This document shows, in pieces, positions 1 to 7,318 of a stretch of 21,517 nucleotides of DNA. Both the position numbers and the translations under genes were made by a program. Position 1 is the stretch's first letter. Each line of letters opens with the position of its first letter. The notes under the pieces are model-generated. The model had not been told where the DNA came from, made no database searches, and worked only from the letters and a program-made list of their open reading frames with translations. The DNA is from CAZFQG01 sp964520785 (GTDB taxonomy: Bacteria > Planctomycetota > Planctomycetia > Pirellulales > Thermoguttaceae), in contig CAZFQG010000109.1 in assembly GCA_964520785.1 (NCBI GenBank), forward strand, positions 1-21,517, in the 5' to 3' direction.

Positions 1-1
1 C

Positions 2-691
2 TCGATCCTCTGGCAGGTCAAGGGAAACATCAAATGGGCTACCCGTATCGCCTCGTACGGTGGTTCGGCATTCGCGGTCCTTTTAATGGTCCTAGGTTTC
101 CTCAACTTGCTCGGGGGGAACGTCATCGGGGGAATTTGGTGGATATTGCTGGGCCTCTTTCTCCGAGCCGCCGCCGCCAGTTCCTACCAGCAGTTGATTG
201 TCCGGGACGTTCTCGCCAAGGAACCGGTCAGTCACGTGATGACGATGGACGTCCGGACCGTTCCACCGGACCTGAGCGTGCGTGAACTCGTCGAGGACCA
301 CGTCTACCGCTGGCATTTCAAGATGTTCCCGGTGACGGAAAACGGCCGCCTCGTCGGCTGCGTCACGACGCGCCGGATCAGGGAGATCCCCCATGCAGAG
401 TGGGACCACCGGACGGTGGAAGAAATCATGGAACCCTGCTCCAACGAGAATACGATCTCGACGAAATCGGGCGCACTGGAGGCACTGAAGCGTATGAACC
501 GTGACGGCCGATCCCGGCTCGTCGTCGTCCAGGACGGCCGGCTTCAAGGCGTCATCAGTCTGAAAGACATCGGACGATTGATCACCTTGAAATTGGAACT
601 CGAAGCGGAAGAAAATTTCGAAACGGAAAAGGCGGAACAAACCATTCCCGGGCGCAGCCCCGAAGAATCGATGGAGGCACTCAGGCAATGA
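2..691 (+). CDS. Site-2 protease (M50) family protein with paired CBS domains, C-terminal part
   Basis: The gene is cut by the left window edge; 229 C-terminal residues are visible. The frame is open from base 2, well upstream of the first ATG at 86, so 86 is not the start. The visible part begins with a basic stretch leading to two hydrophobic segments (roughly residues 18-36 and 39-54). This resembles the last membrane helices of M50 intramembrane metalloproteases of the CBS-containing type. Two CBS motifs follow: one from VSHVMT to the GRLVGCVTTRRI region, and one from EIMEPC to the GRLQGVISLKDIGRLI region. The tail is charged and probably cytosolic. CBS pairs usually bind adenine nucleotides and control the attached domain. 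The zinc-binding HExxH part lies outside the window, so protease activity is inferred from the overall arrangement only. Confidence 0.75.
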   Translation, partial: SILWQVKGNIKWATRIASYGGSAFAVLLMVLGFLNLLGGNVIGGIWWILLGLFLRAAAASSYQQLIVRDVLAKEPVSHVMTMDVRTVPPDLSVRELVEDHVYRWHFKMFPVTENGRLVGCVTTRRIREIPHAEWDHRTVEEIMEPCSNENTISTKSGALEALKRMNRDGRSRLVVVQDGRLQGVISLKDIGRLITLKLELEAEENFETEKAEQTIPGRSPEESMEALRQ

Positions 692-1056
692 CGTGCAATA
701 CGTGCGACCCGCGATACAGGATACCTTTCGGGGGGGCTACCGGAGTATCCGTCGCCGAATTGCGCCCGGTAATTTAGGGTAAACACGCGACTTTTGGCGA
801 AAGCCTCCCTGTTTTTCATGACCTAGGCGAATTCTCCGGAAAGTCCTCCCGACGCATGTTTTGAAGTTCCCGAGTTCCCGAGACGAAAAATTGTCCGGAA
901 AGCGGCTTGGTTGATGAGGGCGCGGTTCTCCACCGCGAGGCATAGCGCGGCGCGCCGGACCCGAGGCCGACTCTTCCGATCCCACAATCTGCAGGCGCGA
1001 CTCTCCTCTATCCCTCATCCTTCGCGCCCTCGGACCGGGGCTCGGCTCCATCTCTC
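692..1056. other. Intergenic region with a weak hairpin
   Basis: No convincing gene. It contains an inverted repeat GGATAC (719-724) / GTATCC (745-750) shortly after the upstream stop codon. There is no T-run, so it is at best a weak terminator. A short direct repeat GTTCCCGA occurs twice near 868-883. Open frames here lack ribosome binding sites and resemble no family I know. Confidence 0.4.
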
Positions 1057-1085
1057 TTGCGGAACGCGGTTAAGTTCGCTAATAT
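1057..1085 (+). promoter_or_regulatory. Candidate sigma-70 promoter of the flippase-like gene
   Basis: TTGCGG (1057-1062), a 17-base spacer and TAATAT (1080-1085) lie upstream of the gene starting at 1198. The same -35 hexamer appears in the candidate promoter of the tRNA-tuf cluster. It coincides with the TTG codon that a longest-frame reading would use as a start, which argues for the downstream start. Found by eye only. Confidence 0.4.
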
Positions 1086-1197
1086 ACCTCCCTTGCCTCA
1101 GTCCATTGGAGGGGGGCATGTAATCGCGGCCGAGGGTGGTTATCACGGATGGGTCGTGCCGCGAACGGCCCGCTACGCATGGAAAGACGACGTTTTC

Positions 1198-2298
1198 GTG
1201 AAAAAGCTCCTGATACTCGGATTGAAGATCGGGCTTCCCCTGGCAATCATCTTCTGGTTGTGGCAGGATGCACTGCGAAAATCGGCATCGTCCGGCCTGA
1301 TTGACGGCCCAAAGAACTGGGGAGTTTTGTTGCTGGCGTGTTTCCTCTGCGCCGCGGCCCCAGTCATCACGTTCGTTCGGTGGTATTGGCTGGTCGGCGC
1401 GCTGGGGATTCCGTTTCGTCTTCGCGACGCGTTTCGGATCGGGTTTCTCGGCTATCTCTTCAACCTGGCCCCGATGGGCGTCGTGGGGGGAGATTTTCTC
1501 AAGGCGTGGTTGTTGGCGAAGGAGACCGTCGGCGTCGAGGGATGCCGGACGAAGGCGCTTGCGTCCGTTTTCTTCGATCGGATCATCGGCCTTTTCACGC
1601 TCTTCCTCGTCGCCTCGGCGGCCATTCTCGTCACCGGGTTCTGGAACGATTCGAGCCTCCAGGTCCGGGCCGCCTCGCGGATTACGTTGGGTACCACCCT
1701 CGTCGGCGCGATTTTCTTCCTCGCGGGATTTCTCCCAGCGCTCACCGAAGGTCCGCTGGGGCGACGGCTTAGGGAAGTGCCGAAGCTCGGTTCCTCCTTC
1801 GGCCACGCGCTCGATTCCTTGGCCATGTACCGCAACAGGCCGGGGCTGGTCGTCGGCGCGTGCCTGATGAGCTTTGGCGTCCACGCGAGTTTCGTCCTGG
1901 GGATGTATGCTCTTGCCCGAGGGGTATATCCGGCGACCCTTCCGCAAAGCCTGGGGCTCTCCGCCCAGTTCGTGGTCGCTCCGGTCGCGGCCGCCACGAC
2001 GGTCATTCCCCTAAGTATGGGCCCCTTCGAGACGGTGCTGAGTTTCCTTTACGCGGCCGTCTCCGGAATCGAAGCCGCACAGGCCCAGGGCCTGGTGGTC
2101 GCCCTGGCGTATCGACTGGTCACCGTGCTGATCGCCTCGATCGGCCTTGTTCATTACCTGGCGTCGCGCGGCGAGGTCTCGGAGGTCCTGCATGAGGTGG
2201 AAGAGGACGCCGAATCGCGCGCGCCCTCGGAAGTCGCCCATTGTGCGCCTCCGGCGAAAAGGCCGACCGAGAACTGCTGTGGGATCAGCGGCCCTTGA
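1198..2298 (+). CDS. Flippase-like (lysylphosphatidylglycerol synthase TM region) integral membrane protein
   Basis: A 366-residue polytopic membrane protein of the YbhN/AglD type (lysylphosphatidylglycerol synthetase TM region, flippase-like domain). I see about seven or eight hydrophobic segments and the family-type motifs GYLFNLAPMGVVGGD (a loop with conserved glycines and Asp), SVFFDRIIGLF, and IPLSMGPFE near the C-terminus. There is no attached aminoacyl-transferase domain, so it is not a full MprF. Members are thought to move lipids or lipid-linked intermediates across the inner membrane; the substrate here is unknown. The start is taken as GTG 1198, with GGAAAG at 1181-1186 upstream and the hydrophobic N-terminus following directly. 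An upstream TTG at 1057 in the same frame would add 47 non-hydrophobic residues and overlaps a candidate promoter. The C-terminal 40 residues are hydrophilic. Confidence 0.8.
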   Translation: MKKLLILGLKIGLPLAIIFWLWQDALRKSASSGLIDGPKNWGVLLLACFLCAAAPVITFVRWYWLVGALGIPFRLRDAFRIGFLGYLFNLAPMGVVGGDFLKAWLLAKETVGVEGCRTKALASVFFDRIIGLFTLFLVASAAILVTGFWNDSSLQVRAASRITLGTTLVGAIFFLAGFLPALTEGPLGRRLREVPKLGSSFGHALDSLAMYRNRPGLVVGACLMSFGVHASFVLGMYALARGVYPATLPQSLGLSAQFVVAPVAAATTVIPLSMGPFETVLSFLYAAVSGIEAAQAQGLVVALAYRLVTVLIASIGLVHYLASRGEVSEVLHEVEEDAESRAPSEVAHCAPPAKRPTENCCGISGP

Positions 2299-2420
2299 GA
2301 TCGTGTACTCGGGATGCGGCACGAGGCCGGAGTCGTGAAAGCAAGTCAGACCGCGAACGATTCAGGAAAACGGGGCATACCCCCCCAAAAAAACCATTCA
2401 AATTACGCAAACCGGTTTTC

Positions 2421-2449
2421 TTATCAATATTCCGCAAACGTTGTAGAAT
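2421..2449 (+). promoter_or_regulatory. Candidate sigma-70 promoter upstream of the FHA gene
   Basis: TTATCA (2421-2426), a 17-base spacer and TAGAAT (2444-2449) fit the consensus at 4/6 and 5/6 positions in a locally AT-rich stretch. The predicted transcript would begin near 2456 and meet a terminator-like hairpin at 2583-2606 before reaching the FHA gene. It could therefore drive either a small RNA or an attenuated leader. Confidence 0.4.
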
Positions 2450-2582
2450 ACGAAGCCGGACGGACGATGAATTCTCTTGACTGGCGTAAGCTCCACCCCC
2501 ACGAGCGAGTGGCATAAAGCCGTCGGACACGCATTTCGATCCCATGGAGGGGAATTTCAACATCACTAAGGTGCTATATTAC

Positions 2583-2606
2583 CCCCTCAAATTAGGGGTT
2601 TTTCTT
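2583..2606 (+). terminator. Small intrinsic terminator-like hairpin
   Basis: CCCCT (2583-2587), a 6-base loop and AGGGG (2594-2598) are followed directly by TTTTTCTT. The stem is short (5 bp) but the T-run is immediate. It could end transcription from the flippase-like gene or from the candidate promoter at 2421, or act as an attenuator in the FHA gene leader. Confidence 0.45.
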
Positions 2607-2706
2607 AAGCCACGGATTTCGGTAAAGTAAAGGGAGCAGAACTGGGGCTTTTTGACCGAGTGAATGAGCGAGTGATTGAGAACGGGTTTCCGAGGATCAA
2701 TCGGTA

Positions 2707-3378
2707 ATGGGAGTTGCGACTCTACGAGTACTTGAAGGCGCCGACCGCGGAAAAGACTTTGCGGAGGTGCCGACTCCCGTGACGATCGGCCGAGAAGATG
2801 GGAACTCCATCCAAGTCTCCGATGAGCGAGTAAGCCGTTTTCACGCAAAAATTCATGAAGAAGAAGGGCGTTTCGTTCTTCTCGACTTGGAGAGCACGAA
2901 CGGCACACGACTCAACGGCGAAACGGTTCAAACCGCGCTCATCCGCCATGGGGACATTATTTCCATGGGGCGGACGGTATTCCTGTTCGGATCGCGAGAC
3001 GACATCGCGCGGCGTCTCGCGGGACTCCGCGGCGTCGATTTGACGGAGGGGATCGTCGTCGACGCGGAAGCCGTCGATGACCCTTCTCCTTCGGTATCCC
3101 TCGACGAGGAATTGCAGTGGGCCGAGGATTCCCAGGCGGTCGCCACGCTGCACACGCTACTCCCACCGGATATTCCGACCGGGTTGACCGTGGGGCAGGC
3201 AGCTCAATTGGCCGAGTTGCTGCAATATCTGTCTTTGCGGATCCGCGGGGTGATCCGGACCGTCGAGGTGGTCGAAGGGGAGGAGCGGGTTACGCTCGAC
3301 CAGCGGGAATGGCAGAATCTCCTGGACACGCACGCGAGAATCGCGAAGTATATCCGTCGAGTGAGTGAACCGGAATAA
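2707..3378 (+). CDS. FHA-domain protein
   Basis: A 223-residue soluble protein. Residues about 5-95 form a forkhead-associated domain, a phosphothreonine-peptide binding module. The visible signature residues are GRE (28-30), the VSRFHAKI segment (42-49, Ser43, Arg44, His46), the STNGTRLNG segment (63-71, Asn65, Gly66, Thr67) and the hydrophobic strands between them. By family knowledge Arg29, Ser43 and Asn65 contact the phosphothreonine. Residues 96-160 are acidic and low in structure. Residues 160-223 look helical and I do not recognise them as a named domain. GAGGA upstream of the ATG serves as the ribosome binding site. Such proteins usually act with Ser/Thr kinases, but none is encoded in this window, so the partner is unknown. 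Confidence 0.85.
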   Translation: MGVATLRVLEGADRGKDFAEVPTPVTIGREDGNSIQVSDERVSRFHAKIHEEEGRFVLLDLESTNGTRLNGETVQTALIRHGDIISMGRTVFLFGSRDDIARRLAGLRGVDLTEGIVVDAEAVDDPSPSVSLDEELQWAEDSQAVATLHTLLPPDIPTGLTVGQAAQLAELLQYLSLRIRGVIRTVEVVEGEERVTLDQREWQNLLDTHARIAKYIRRVSEPE

Positions 3379-3533
3379 CCATCGTCGCCGCGGCTCGAAT
3401 CAAGCGGGGTGGGCCGGTTCGCGGGCATCGCACCCGATCATTGTCCGAAGAGCCGGTACCCCGCCGGCCCTTCCATATCGTACCGGTCGGCAACCCGCCG
3501 CTCCGTGCGGGCCGTTCAAGAACGAATGGATCG

Positions 3534-3579
3534 ACGGCCGTTTGTCTCGAAACCGCGAGGAGTTTCGTCCAACGGCCGT
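3534..3579. repeat. Nested inverted repeat between convergent genes
   Basis: The outer arms ACGGCCGTT (3534-3542) and AACGGCCGT (3571-3579) pair over 9 bp. The inner arms CGAAAC (3548-3553) and GTTTCG (3562-3567) pair over 6 bp. The element lies between the FHA gene stop and the lpxA stop, which converge. It may act as a bidirectional transcription barrier although neither strand has a T-run. Confidence 0.5.
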
Positions 3580-3612
3580 GTCCTGCTTCCACCCCGCGGT
3601 GGCACTGGCTCT

Positions 3613-4458
3613 CTACCCCACCGCCTTCTTGATTTCCTGAGTCTCTTCCGGTTTGCGGATTTTCAACGTCGCGCCGCGCGGCATGCGGCGTTCGTTGACG
3701 ATGCCGCGGGTGGTCTTGGCGAGGAATTGGTGAAACTCGGCGCCGGGGGCCTCGGGAAACTCCTCTTCAAGCCGGACGAGGGTTTCCTTCCACGGCAGGC
3801 CGGAGTTATACAGCAACCGGTAGGCTTCCTTGAGTTGTTTCATCGCGGCCGTGTCGTACCCCGCACGCCGTAGGCCGATGGTATTCAGGCCGACGACGAG
3901 ACTGCTCAAGCCGTCGACGGTGACGAACGGCGGAACATCCTTGGTGATGTGCGCCTGGCCGCCGACCATCGCCAGGGTACCGATGTTGCAGAACTGGTGG
4001 ACGGCTACGGCGCCGGAGACGAACGCCCTGTCGCCGACGGTGACGTGCCCGGCAAGGAGGGAGTTGTTCGTGAGAATCACGTTGTTCCCCACGGTGCAGT
4101 CGTGGGCGACGTGGGCGTTGACCATGAAGAAGCAGGCGTTCCCCACGACGGTCCGCCCGTCCGCCTTCATACCGCAATGGATCGTGACCGATTCGCGGAC
4201 GACGTTGTCGTCTCCCATGATGACGCGTCCCGGGTCGCGCGGCATTACGACGTGCTGGGCCGGCCCTCCGATCACGGCCCCCTCGAAGAAGGTGTTGTTC
4301 TTGCCGACGGTCGCGGTCCCCTTGATGGTCACGTGGCTCTTGAGCTTACAGCCGTCGCCGAGAATGGCCCCCGCTTCCACGACGCAGAAGGGACCGATTT
4401 CCACGTTTTCACCAATTTTTGCGCCGGACGAAACACACGCAAGAGGATGGATGGACAC
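3613..4458 (-). CDS. lpxA: Acyl-[ACP]--UDP-N-acetylglucosamine O-acyltransferase (LpxA)
   Basis: A 281-residue protein of the left-handed parallel beta-helix acyltransferase class. LpxA moves a 3-hydroxyacyl chain from acyl carrier protein to UDP-GlcNAc, the first step of lipid A synthesis in the cytoplasm. Hexapeptide repeats cover residues 1-165, and the family block VRESVTIH is at 87-94. The segment VNAHVAHD (113-120) carries His116 and His119, the latter at the place of catalytic His125 of E. coli. The HQFC and MVGG motifs follow. Gly167 aligns with the Gly173 acyl-chain ruler of E. coli, which in family terms fits a long chain. The start is set at GTG 4458 because the protein then begins SIHPLA like other LpxA proteins and AAGGAA lies about 6 bases upstream; an ATG at 4497 would add 13 unrelated residues. 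The usual partners lpxD, fabZ and lpxB are not adjacent. Confidence 0.9.
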   Translation of the reverse strand: MSIHPLACVSSGAKIGENVEIGPFCVVEAGAILGDGCKLKSHVTIKGTATVGKNNTFFEGAVIGGPAQHVVMPRDPGRVIMGDDNVVRESVTIHCGMKADGRTVVGNACFFMVNAHVAHDCTVGNNVILTNNSLLAGHVTVGDRAFVSGAVAVHQFCNIGTLAMVGGQAHITKDVPPFVTVDGLSSLVVGLNTIGLRRAGYDTAAMKQLKEAYRLLYNSGLPWKETLVRLEEEFPEAPGAEFHQFLAKTTRGIVNERRMPRGATLKIRKPEETQEIKKAVG

Positions 4459-4546
4459 GACAAATTCCTTTTCGTCGTTAGGGAAACAAGTCGACACGCC
4501 GTCGAGTCACTTATCGGAAACGGACATTCCAAAAAGCGCGCTTGGC

Positions 4547-4575
4547 AGTGTAGCAACTTTCGTTCTTCGGGTTAA
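4547..4575 (-). promoter_or_regulatory. Candidate promoter of lpxA
   Basis: On the minus strand, TTAACC (4575-4570), a 17-base spacer and TACACT (4552-4547) match the sigma-70 consensus at 4/6 positions each. They lie about 90 bases upstream of the chosen lpxA start. The rest of the gap 4576-4730 holds nothing I can name. Confidence 0.4.
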
Positions 4576-4730
4576 GGCTAATTATTTATCGGTTAGATCG
4601 GCACGTTTCGTTGGGTTTAACCTCGCGATCTGGCCGATGGTCGGGAGAATGGAAAAATTGGGGCGTTGGGGAAAATTGACGGCCCGCGTTTCCACCAGGT
4701 CGAGGGGCCTTATGGGGCGATACGTAACGA

Positions 4731-4780
4731 AAAGAAAAAACCGGAAAGCCGGCGCCGCCCGGCGTCGACCCTTCCGGTTT
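4731..4780 (-). terminator. Intrinsic terminator of the hdeD-like gene
   Basis: Read on the minus strand, AAACCGGAA (4780-4772) pairs with TTCCGGTTT (4746-4738), enclosing an inner GCCGG/CCGGC stem. The structure runs directly into TTTTTTCTTT. It lies about 70 bases after the stop of the DUF308 gene, so it is a strong candidate for its terminator. Confidence 0.8.
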
Positions 4781-4850
4781 CGATCCGCTTGAACCTTAAC
4801 CCGACCTCGGCGTTCCACCGGCCCAACGGCCGGAGACTCGCGGCGAGCCG

Positions 4851-5453
4851 TCAGGTCGTCGCCGGAGTCTGATTCTCGGGCTTGAAGTCTCGCGCGGAGA
4901 AGGCGACCGCGATCATCGCGGCGCCGCCGACGATCATATCAATCCCCACGAGCAACCCGATTACCCAAGCCGCGTCACCGGGCCAGCGAGACCAGATCAA
5001 TGCTCCGAGGAGAAAGGAGACGACGCCGTTCACGGCAAGCCAACCCCAGTTTTGCATGGGCCGCACTTGAAACGCCATGACGAATTTGAAAATCCCTTCC
5101 GCCAAGAACATCGCCGCGACGACAAGCGTTAGAACGATTACGCCGGCACCCGGATTCGTCACGAGGTACCAGCCGGCGATGGCGAACAAAAACCCCGCCA
5201 GCAGCGACCAAAAGACTCCGCTCCAACCCTTGCAGCGAAAGGCGTGGATGACGTGCGCGATACCGGCGATGAGGAAAAGCCACCCGCAAAGGATTTCCGC
5301 GGCGAGGCTCACTGCCAGTGGAACGCTGATCGCGACGATCCCCAGCACGATCAGCGCCGCTCCCAGTCCGAAGAACCAAGCCCAGTTGGTCTTGACAACG
5401 TCCAACCCCTGGGGCGTCATTGAAAAAACACTCTTGTTCGATGCGGTTGCCAT
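4851..5453 (-). CDS. HdeD/DUF308 family membrane protein
   Basis: A 200-residue integral membrane protein with six predicted hydrophobic helices at about residues 24-45, 48-70, 79-98, 103-128, 136-153 and 160-184. The pattern of three repeated helix pairs with small residues, the WLFLIAGIAHVIHAF segment after helix 2 and the LAEGIFKF segment in helix 4 match the HdeD family (DUF308). E. coli HdeD is linked to acid resistance at high cell density, but for most members the function is unknown and should not be assumed here. The ATG at 5453 has GGGAG seven bases upstream. It appears to be a single-gene transcript with its own terminator. Confidence 0.85.
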   Translation of the reverse strand: MATASNKSVFSMTPQGLDVVKTNWAWFFGLGAALIVLGIVAISVPLAVSLAAEILCGWLFLIAGIAHVIHAFRCKGWSGVFWSLLAGFLFAIAGWYLVTNPGAGVIVLTLVVAAMFLAEGIFKFVMAFQVRPMQNWGWLAVNGVVSFLLGALIWSRWPGDAAWVIGLLVGIDMIVGGAAMIAVAFSARDFKPENQTPATT

Positions 5454-5522
5454 AACGGAACTCCCGAAATCCTCAAAGGGTCTTCGACACTCTATTACGT
5501 AATCAGCGACGGCGCGCCGACT

Positions 5523-5560
5523 TTCTAGAAAACCCTAGAATACGGAAGCGGCAAAGTCAA
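5523..5560 (-). promoter_or_regulatory. Candidate promoter with overlapping inverted repeat, upstream of hdeD-like gene
   Basis: On the minus strand TTGACT (5560-5555) is followed after 17 bases by TAGGGT (5537-5532), a poor -10 element. A perfect inverted repeat TTCTAG (5523-5528) / CTAGAA (5535-5540) with a 6-base centre overlaps the -10 position, as an operator might. The remaining bases to 5684 show nothing else. Confidence 0.25.
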
Positions 5561-5684
5561 TTATTCGCCGGACTCTTCCCCAGGCCGCTCCATCGCGTAA
5601 ATCCCGCGAAACCGACATATTCCGCGCGGCGGACTCCGCCTTTCGAAGACACATCTTGCCCGAACCGGCTCTCGTTCCGCGGTT

Positions 5685-5912
5685 TCACGCCCAATCCAGC
5701 CCCGTTTCTCTTTTTAGACGGTGATCGAAATCGCCCAACAAACCGCCGATGAGATCCCAGCCGTGACACCGGCGAATCTCGATGTCGCCCTGCCGGTTGA
5801 CGCGGACGATGCTTTCCTTGGAAACCCCGACCTGGGCCAGTTCTTCCGGATCCGGGCCGTCTTCCTTCGCGATGTCCAACAGCGTCTTCCCGGTCATCTC
5901 GATGAATTCCAT
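5685..5912 (-). CDS. Small conserved protein of unknown function (75 aa)
   Basis: The 75-residue protein begins MEFIEMTGKTLLDIAKED and ends near GLLGDFDHRLKRETGLDW. A strong AGGAG lies seven bases before the ATG at 5912 and fixes the start; the longer frame to 6011 has no such site and would run into the apgM terminator. The segment VRVNRQGDIEIRR followed by GWDLIGGLLGDF looks like a conserved core. It resembles, from memory, short uncharacterised proteins of planctomycetes. No membrane segment, signal peptide or known catalytic motif is visible. It lies downstream of apgM but beyond that gene's terminator, so it probably has its own promoter, which I could not identify. Confidence 0.65.
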   Translation of the reverse strand: MEFIEMTGKTLLDIAKEDGPDPEELAQVGVSKESIVRVNRQGDIEIRRCHGWDLIGGLLGDFDHRLKRETGLDWA

Positions 5913-5991
5913 CGCAATTCTCCTAAAGGGGTCCGTCGCCCGCGTTCCCGGAACGAGACTCGGACTTTGATCTCGCGCACTCAAACGCGGC

Positions 5992-6036
5992 AAAACGCGA
6001 TCTTGGCGCATGTTATGCGGTTACGCCAAGATCGCG
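5992..6036 (-). terminator. Intrinsic terminator of apgM
   Basis: A perfect 13-bp inverted repeat, CGCGATCTTGGCG (5996-6008) and CGCCAAGATCGCG (6024-6036), with a 15-base loop. On the minus strand the stem is followed by TTTT. It lies 50 bases after the apgM stop codon. Confidence 0.8.
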
Positions 6037-6086
6037 GAATGTCCAGCCCCCTATCGTAACGGATTTACTCGGGGCAGTTAAGTGTA

Positions 6087-7292
6087 CTAGGCACCGAATT
6101 TGCCCAGGCGCCCGGCGTTCGCCATGGCAAGGGGCATCAAATGCATCGCGTGAAAATGTCCCAACCCCCCCTTCAGAGCCTCTCTTTCGCTGAACTTCTC
6201 GCACGCGTCGGGGCGGCAAACCTCGGAATACAGAAGCGTCGGAACCGGGTGCCAACTGTGATTACCAAGTTTTGCCGGCGTGCTGTGGTCTCCCGTAACG
6301 ATCAATACGTCGGGCTTGAGGGCTTCGACTCGCGGAACGATTGAGTCGAATTCCTCCGTTGCCTTCACCTTCGCGTCGAAGTCGCCATCCTCGCCGCGGC
6401 TGTCGGTGTACTTGTAGTGGACGAAGAAGAAGTCGTAGTCGTCCCAGGATTGCTCCAAGACGTCTACCTCCTCTTCAAGCGTTTTCGGCTCTCCGAGCAA
6501 GTCCATGCCGACGAGCTGGGCCAACCCCTTGTACATGGGATACACGGCAATGACGGCCGCCTTCAGTCCGTAGACCTCCTCGTAGGAGAGGATGTCCGGC
6601 TTCGCGGAGAAGCCGCGCATGGTGAGTCCGTTCGCCTTGGATTCGTCCTTGAGCAACTCCCTCGCCTGCTTGACGAATTCGTCGGCGATTTCGGCCGTCT
6701 TCTTGCTCGCGTCATCGACGGCGACGGCATTCATGGGGGGAACGCCGGTCTTTTGGGGATCGGTGTCGCGCACCCTGCCCCCGAGTCCCTCGCCGCGGAA
6801 GACGACGACGAAACGGTGCTCCTTCACCGGTTTGACGAAGACTTCCACGCCGGGAATCTTCACGGCATTGAGCTTCTCGGCCAAGGGGGCCGATTCCTCG
6901 GTCGGAATCCGACCGGCACGGCGATCGGTGATGTTTCCGTTCTCGTCGAGCGTGCAGAAATTGCACCGGATGGCGACGTCCTTCTGGCCGACGTTGAAGC
7001 CGATACCGGTCGCCTCCAGCACCCCGCGGCCGATGAGGTGCTTGACCGGATCGTATCCGAATATCCCCAAGTGCCCGGGACCGCTGCCGGGCGTGATTCC
7101 GTGACTGATCGGAATGCTGTTTCCCAGTACCGATTTCTTCGCCAGCGCGTCCAGGTTGGGCGTCTTTGCCGCCTCCAATTCCGTCGGTCCACCCGGTTCG
7201 ATGGGTAACCCGCCGATTCCATCGGCGACCAGCATGACGATTTTCGTGTCCGCTTCTTCCTTCAACGAACGAATCAGCGCTTGAATATCCAT
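6087..7292 (-). CDS. apgM: 2,3-bisphosphoglycerate-independent phosphoglycerate mutase, archaeal-type
   Basis: A 401-residue cytosolic enzyme that interconverts 3- and 2-phosphoglycerate in glycolysis and gluconeogenesis. It belongs to the alkaline-phosphatase fold ApgM family. The metal- and substrate-site blocks are visible: LVADGIGG (21-28, Asp24), TPGSGPGHLGIFGYDP (67-82, with Ser70 as the probable phosphoryl-accepting residue), IGRGVLEATG (87-96), HYKYTD (292-297) followed by GEDGDF (300-305), TGDHSTP (333-339) and HSWHP (345-349). The start ATG 7292 has GGGAG six bases upstream. The frame is open further upstream to 7571, but that part overlaps the end of the preceding gene and is not family sequence. 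The gap to the preceding gene is 26 bases, so both are probably one transcript. A strong terminator follows. Confidence 0.92.
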   Translation of the reverse strand: MDIQALIRSLKEEADTKIVMLVADGIGGLPIEPGGPTELEAAKTPNLDALAKKSVLGNSIPISHGITPGSGPGHLGIFGYDPVKHLIGRGVLEATGIGFNVGQKDVAIRCNFCTLDENGNITDRRAGRIPTEESAPLAEKLNAVKIPGVEVFVKPVKEHRFVVVFRGEGLGGRVRDTDPQKTGVPPMNAVAVDDASKKTAEIADEFVKQARELLKDESKANGLTMRGFSAKPDILSYEEVYGLKAAVIAVYPMYKGLAQLVGMDLLGEPKTLEEEVDVLEQSWDDYDFFFVHYKYTDSRGEDGDFDAKVKATEEFDSIVPRVEALKPDVLIVTGDHSTPAKLGNHSWHPVPTLLYSEVCRPDACEKFSEREALKGGLGHFHAMHLMPLAMANAGRLGKFGA

Positions 7293-7318
7293 TTGTTTCT
7301 CCCGAATTCCGGTGTGTT

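Noticed and set aside
1057..1197. N-terminal extension of the flippase-like gene starting at TTG 1057
   Set aside because: The TTG overlaps a candidate -35 element, no ribosome binding site precedes it, and the added 47 residues are not membrane-like; GTG 1198 begins directly at the hydrophobic N-terminus.
6013..6255. 80-codon open frame on the minus strand overlapping the end of apgM
   Set aside because: It overlaps apgM in another frame, runs through the apgM terminator and resembles no protein family.
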